Below, one piece after another: positions 5,840 through 6,945 of a stretch of 6,945 nt of DNA. The number at the start of each line of letters is the position of its first letter. Within the stretch, counting starts at the first letter, position 1. A program made the translations under genes and the position numbers. Under the pieces are notes generated by a model. That model worked only from the letters and a program-made list of their open reading frames with translations, searched no databases and was not told the DNA's origin. Where the stretch lies: assembly GCA_938008425.1 (NCBI GenBank), contig CALLKH010000512.1, positions 1 through 6,945 of the forward strand, written 5' to 3'. This DNA comes from an uncultured Planctomycetaceae bacterium (GTDB taxonomy: Bacteria; Planctomycetota; Phycisphaerae; UBA1845; UTPLA1).

Positions 5840-6390
5840 GCACGGTGCCACTGACCATCATTTCGATTCGAACGAACGCCTGCATGGGCGAGGGAGGGCA
5901 CCCGTCCTGCGAAGAGTTCGCGGGACCGTGGAAGTGCCGCAAGCTTGGCCCGCTTCGAAACGCGCTAACCGCGAGCGAGCCGGGGCTCTGCCCGCGCGGG
6001 CTCCATCCGGACGCGGACGCAGTCGTCAGCGGCCCGGCCGTCGAGTCGCGATGGAGGCGAATTCGCGATCGCCTGGCCACAGGACTGAAGGGCTGGATGT
6101 TCTATGCGACGCGCCGCTGCCCCGCGTCGGCAGATGCCCGAGCGTTTCGCCGATCGCAGTGCGGGGCGTGCCCGCATCGCCGCCGCGTCTTCTGGATGTT
6201 TGATCTCTGCGAGAAGTGCGGCTGCCTGATTCGGGTCAAAACAGCGATCGCCAGCGCGCAGTGTCCGCTGCCGGCAAAGCGGTGGGCCGCGGTGAAGGCG
6301 GTCATCGAGAAGTGCCGAACGCTCGACTCGCTTCCGATCCTCGGCCGGTGGTTCAAGACGCGAGGAAGCAAGGGAGGCTGCTGTGGCTGA
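5836..6390 (+). CDS. Cysteine-rich protein with zinc-ribbon-like C-terminal signature
   Basis: 184 residues from ATG 5836 (ATGA overlap with the previous stop) to TGA 6388-6390. There is no SD at normal distance: the nearest, GGAGGG at 5810-5815, is 20 bases away. Initiation probably depends on ribosomes terminating on the upstream gene. Cysteines 16, 25, 34 and 52 form a loosely spaced N-terminal set including GPWKCRKLG. The C-terminal set is clearer: C109-x2-C112-P, then C125-x2-C128-G-C130, K135, C143-P and W150, a 'CxxC...CxxCGC...K...CP...W' layout. That layout recalls small phage-encoded zinc-ribbon proteins. The protein ends in a basic GSKGGCCG tail. Zn binding is predicted from the Cys pairs; the substrate or partner is unknown. 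It could be a structural tip component or a non-structural protein carried in the operon. Confidence 0.68.
   Translation: MSTVPLTIISIRTNACMGEGGHPSCEEFAGPWKCRKLGPLRNALTASEPGLCPRGLHPDADAVVSGPAVESRWRRIRDRLATGLKGWMFYATRRCPASADARAFRRSQCGACPHRRRVFWMFDLCEKCGCLIRVKTAIASAQCPLPAKRWAAVKAVIEKCRTLDSLPILGRWFKTRGSKGGCCG
6371..6377 (+). promoter_or_regulatory. Ribosome-binding site for GTG 6383
   Basis: AGGGAGG lies within the 3' end of the zinc-ribbon-like gene, 5 bases before GTG 6383. It supports that GTG as the start and hence an 8-base overlap with the previous gene. Confidence 0.7.
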
Positions 6391-6925
6391 TTTCGTGGTG
6401 ACAACCCGGCAGCCGACGATTCGCGTGCCGCGCGTGCCGGTCGAGCATGGTACGCAGATCGCGATCTACTGGAATGGGACGCGAGCGCCGAACGGCGATG
6501 GCGTGCCGGGCGGCGCGGCCCCGATCGACTATTCGCGGCCGCTCTTTGGCCCGCGCGAGTTCTGGCTCAGAGGCAATCCGCATCTCTTCGGTGGTGGTTT
6601 TGGCCAGGGCGGGTTCGGCGAGTCCGGCGCGTCGTTCAATTCTGAAATGGGCTTCGGACGAGGGTCGTTCGGCGGAGGCGCCTTCGGTATCGGCGGCGGC
6701 GATTTCGAGTGGGCGTTTTCATTCCCGCTTCGCAATGGCGTGTACGGGATTGCTGCGCGGCTGCGCGACTCGACCGGCAACGAGCAGTCGACCGATGCTG
6801 TGGCCATGACGTTAGAGGTTCAGGCCGCGCCGCGGCCGTGTGCAAAGGCGTGGATTGCCGGGTTCGAAGTGGAATTGTTATCGGTGGGCCTTCATCGCTC
6901 GCCGGATTTTCAGGCGGTGAACTGA
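6383..6925 (+). CDS. Beta-rich phage structural protein with Gly/Phe-rich loop; possible split Ig/FN3-like fold
   Basis: 180 residues from GTG 6383 to TGA 6923-6925. Residues 1-60 contain strand-like segments (TIRVPRVPV, TQIAIYWNG). Residues 68-108 are a Gly-rich run with Phe at 69, 73, 78, 85, 91, 96, 101 and 108. Six of these (69, 73, 78, 91, 96, 101) are FG dipeptides, and spacing is about five residues. From residue 108, EWAFSFPLRNGVYGIAARLRD then STGNEQSTDAVAMTLEVQAA resemble the last strands of an FN3/Ig-like domain, in which 'Y.v.v...D..GN.s' is a common motif before the final strand. The Gly/Phe segment therefore looks like a long insert between strands. Such domains are frequent in tail-tip and fibre proteins, where they bind surfaces or add bulk. 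The family is not recognised and the fold call is tentative. Confidence 0.65.
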   Translation: MADFVVTTRQPTIRVPRVPVEHGTQIAIYWNGTRAPNGDGVPGGAAPIDYSRPLFGPREFWLRGNPHLFGGGFGQGGFGESGASFNSEMGFGRGSFGGGAFGIGGGDFEWAFSFPLRNGVYGIAARLRDSTGNEQSTDAVAMTLEVQAAPRPCAKAWIAGFEVELLSVGLHRSPDFQAVN

Positions 6926-6945
6926 TGGCGGAACTGAATCGCGAA
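6925..6945 (+). CDS. Start of next operon gene (3' end outside window)
   Basis: ATG 6925 overlaps the previous TGA (TGATG, 6923-6927) and reads MAELNRE to the window edge. The SD is weak: a GGCGG-type stretch at 6913-6917. The overlap matches the pattern of the genes before it, so this is probably the next coupled gene. Seven residues do not allow a functional call. Confidence 0.55.

Noticed and set aside
6456..6467. 12-base perfect palindrome AGATCGCGATCT
   Set aside because: It is within the coding sequence, has no loop or partner copy, and is plausibly a by-product of the general CGATCG/GATCGC richness.

Overview
The window is a stretch of tailed-phage (or prophage) tail and tail-tip genes. 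All lie on the + strand and are packed into what looks like one operon. DNA is GC-rich (roughly 60% or more by eye), with GTG as well as ATG starts and clear Shine-Dalgarno (SD) motifs. The host is therefore probably a high-GC bacterium. Nothing here fixes the phylum, and no integrase, lysis, capsid or host-flank gene is present to separate a free phage from a prophage.

Layout, left to right: (1) the C-terminal 567 residues of a tail tape-measure protein (3-1706); (2) a tail-assembly-chaperone-like gene (1742-2218) that appears to be extended by programmed -1 ribosomal frameshifting to 2358; (3) a 134-residue small tail-tip candidate (2366-2770); (4) a 510-residue probable baseplate-hub/tail-tip protein (2782-4314); (5) a 293-residue protein with a short N-terminal coiled coil, possibly fibre-like (4311-5192); (6) a 215-residue cysteine- and glycine-rich unknown (5192-5839); (7) a 184-residue cysteine-rich protein with a zinc-ribbon-like signature (5836-6390); (8) a 180-residue beta-rich protein with a Gly/Phe-rich loop (6383-6925); (9) the first seven codons of the next gene (6925-6945).

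The genes fit a tail-building order: the tape measure sets tail length, the chaperone pair loads it, the hub plugs the distal end, and genes 5-8 probably contribute tip or receptor-contact structures. From the hub onward each gene overlaps the next (GTGA, TGATG, ATGA, an 8-base overlap, TGATG), so their translation is probably coupled. There is no intergenic stretch longer than 36 bases once the frameshift product is counted, and no promoter, terminator, RNA gene, CRISPR or insertion sequence was seen.

The strongest observation is the frameshift signal: an in-frame CCCTTTG heptamer (2164-2170), an SD-like GGAG 11 bases upstream, and a perfect 7-bp hairpin starting 4 bases downstream. The -1 frame then runs 62 codons to a stop just 7 bases before the next start. 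Unusually, this G/GT-like gene lies after the tape-measure gene rather than before it. Genes 5-8 are not recognised as members of any well-characterised family and are the main unknown content.
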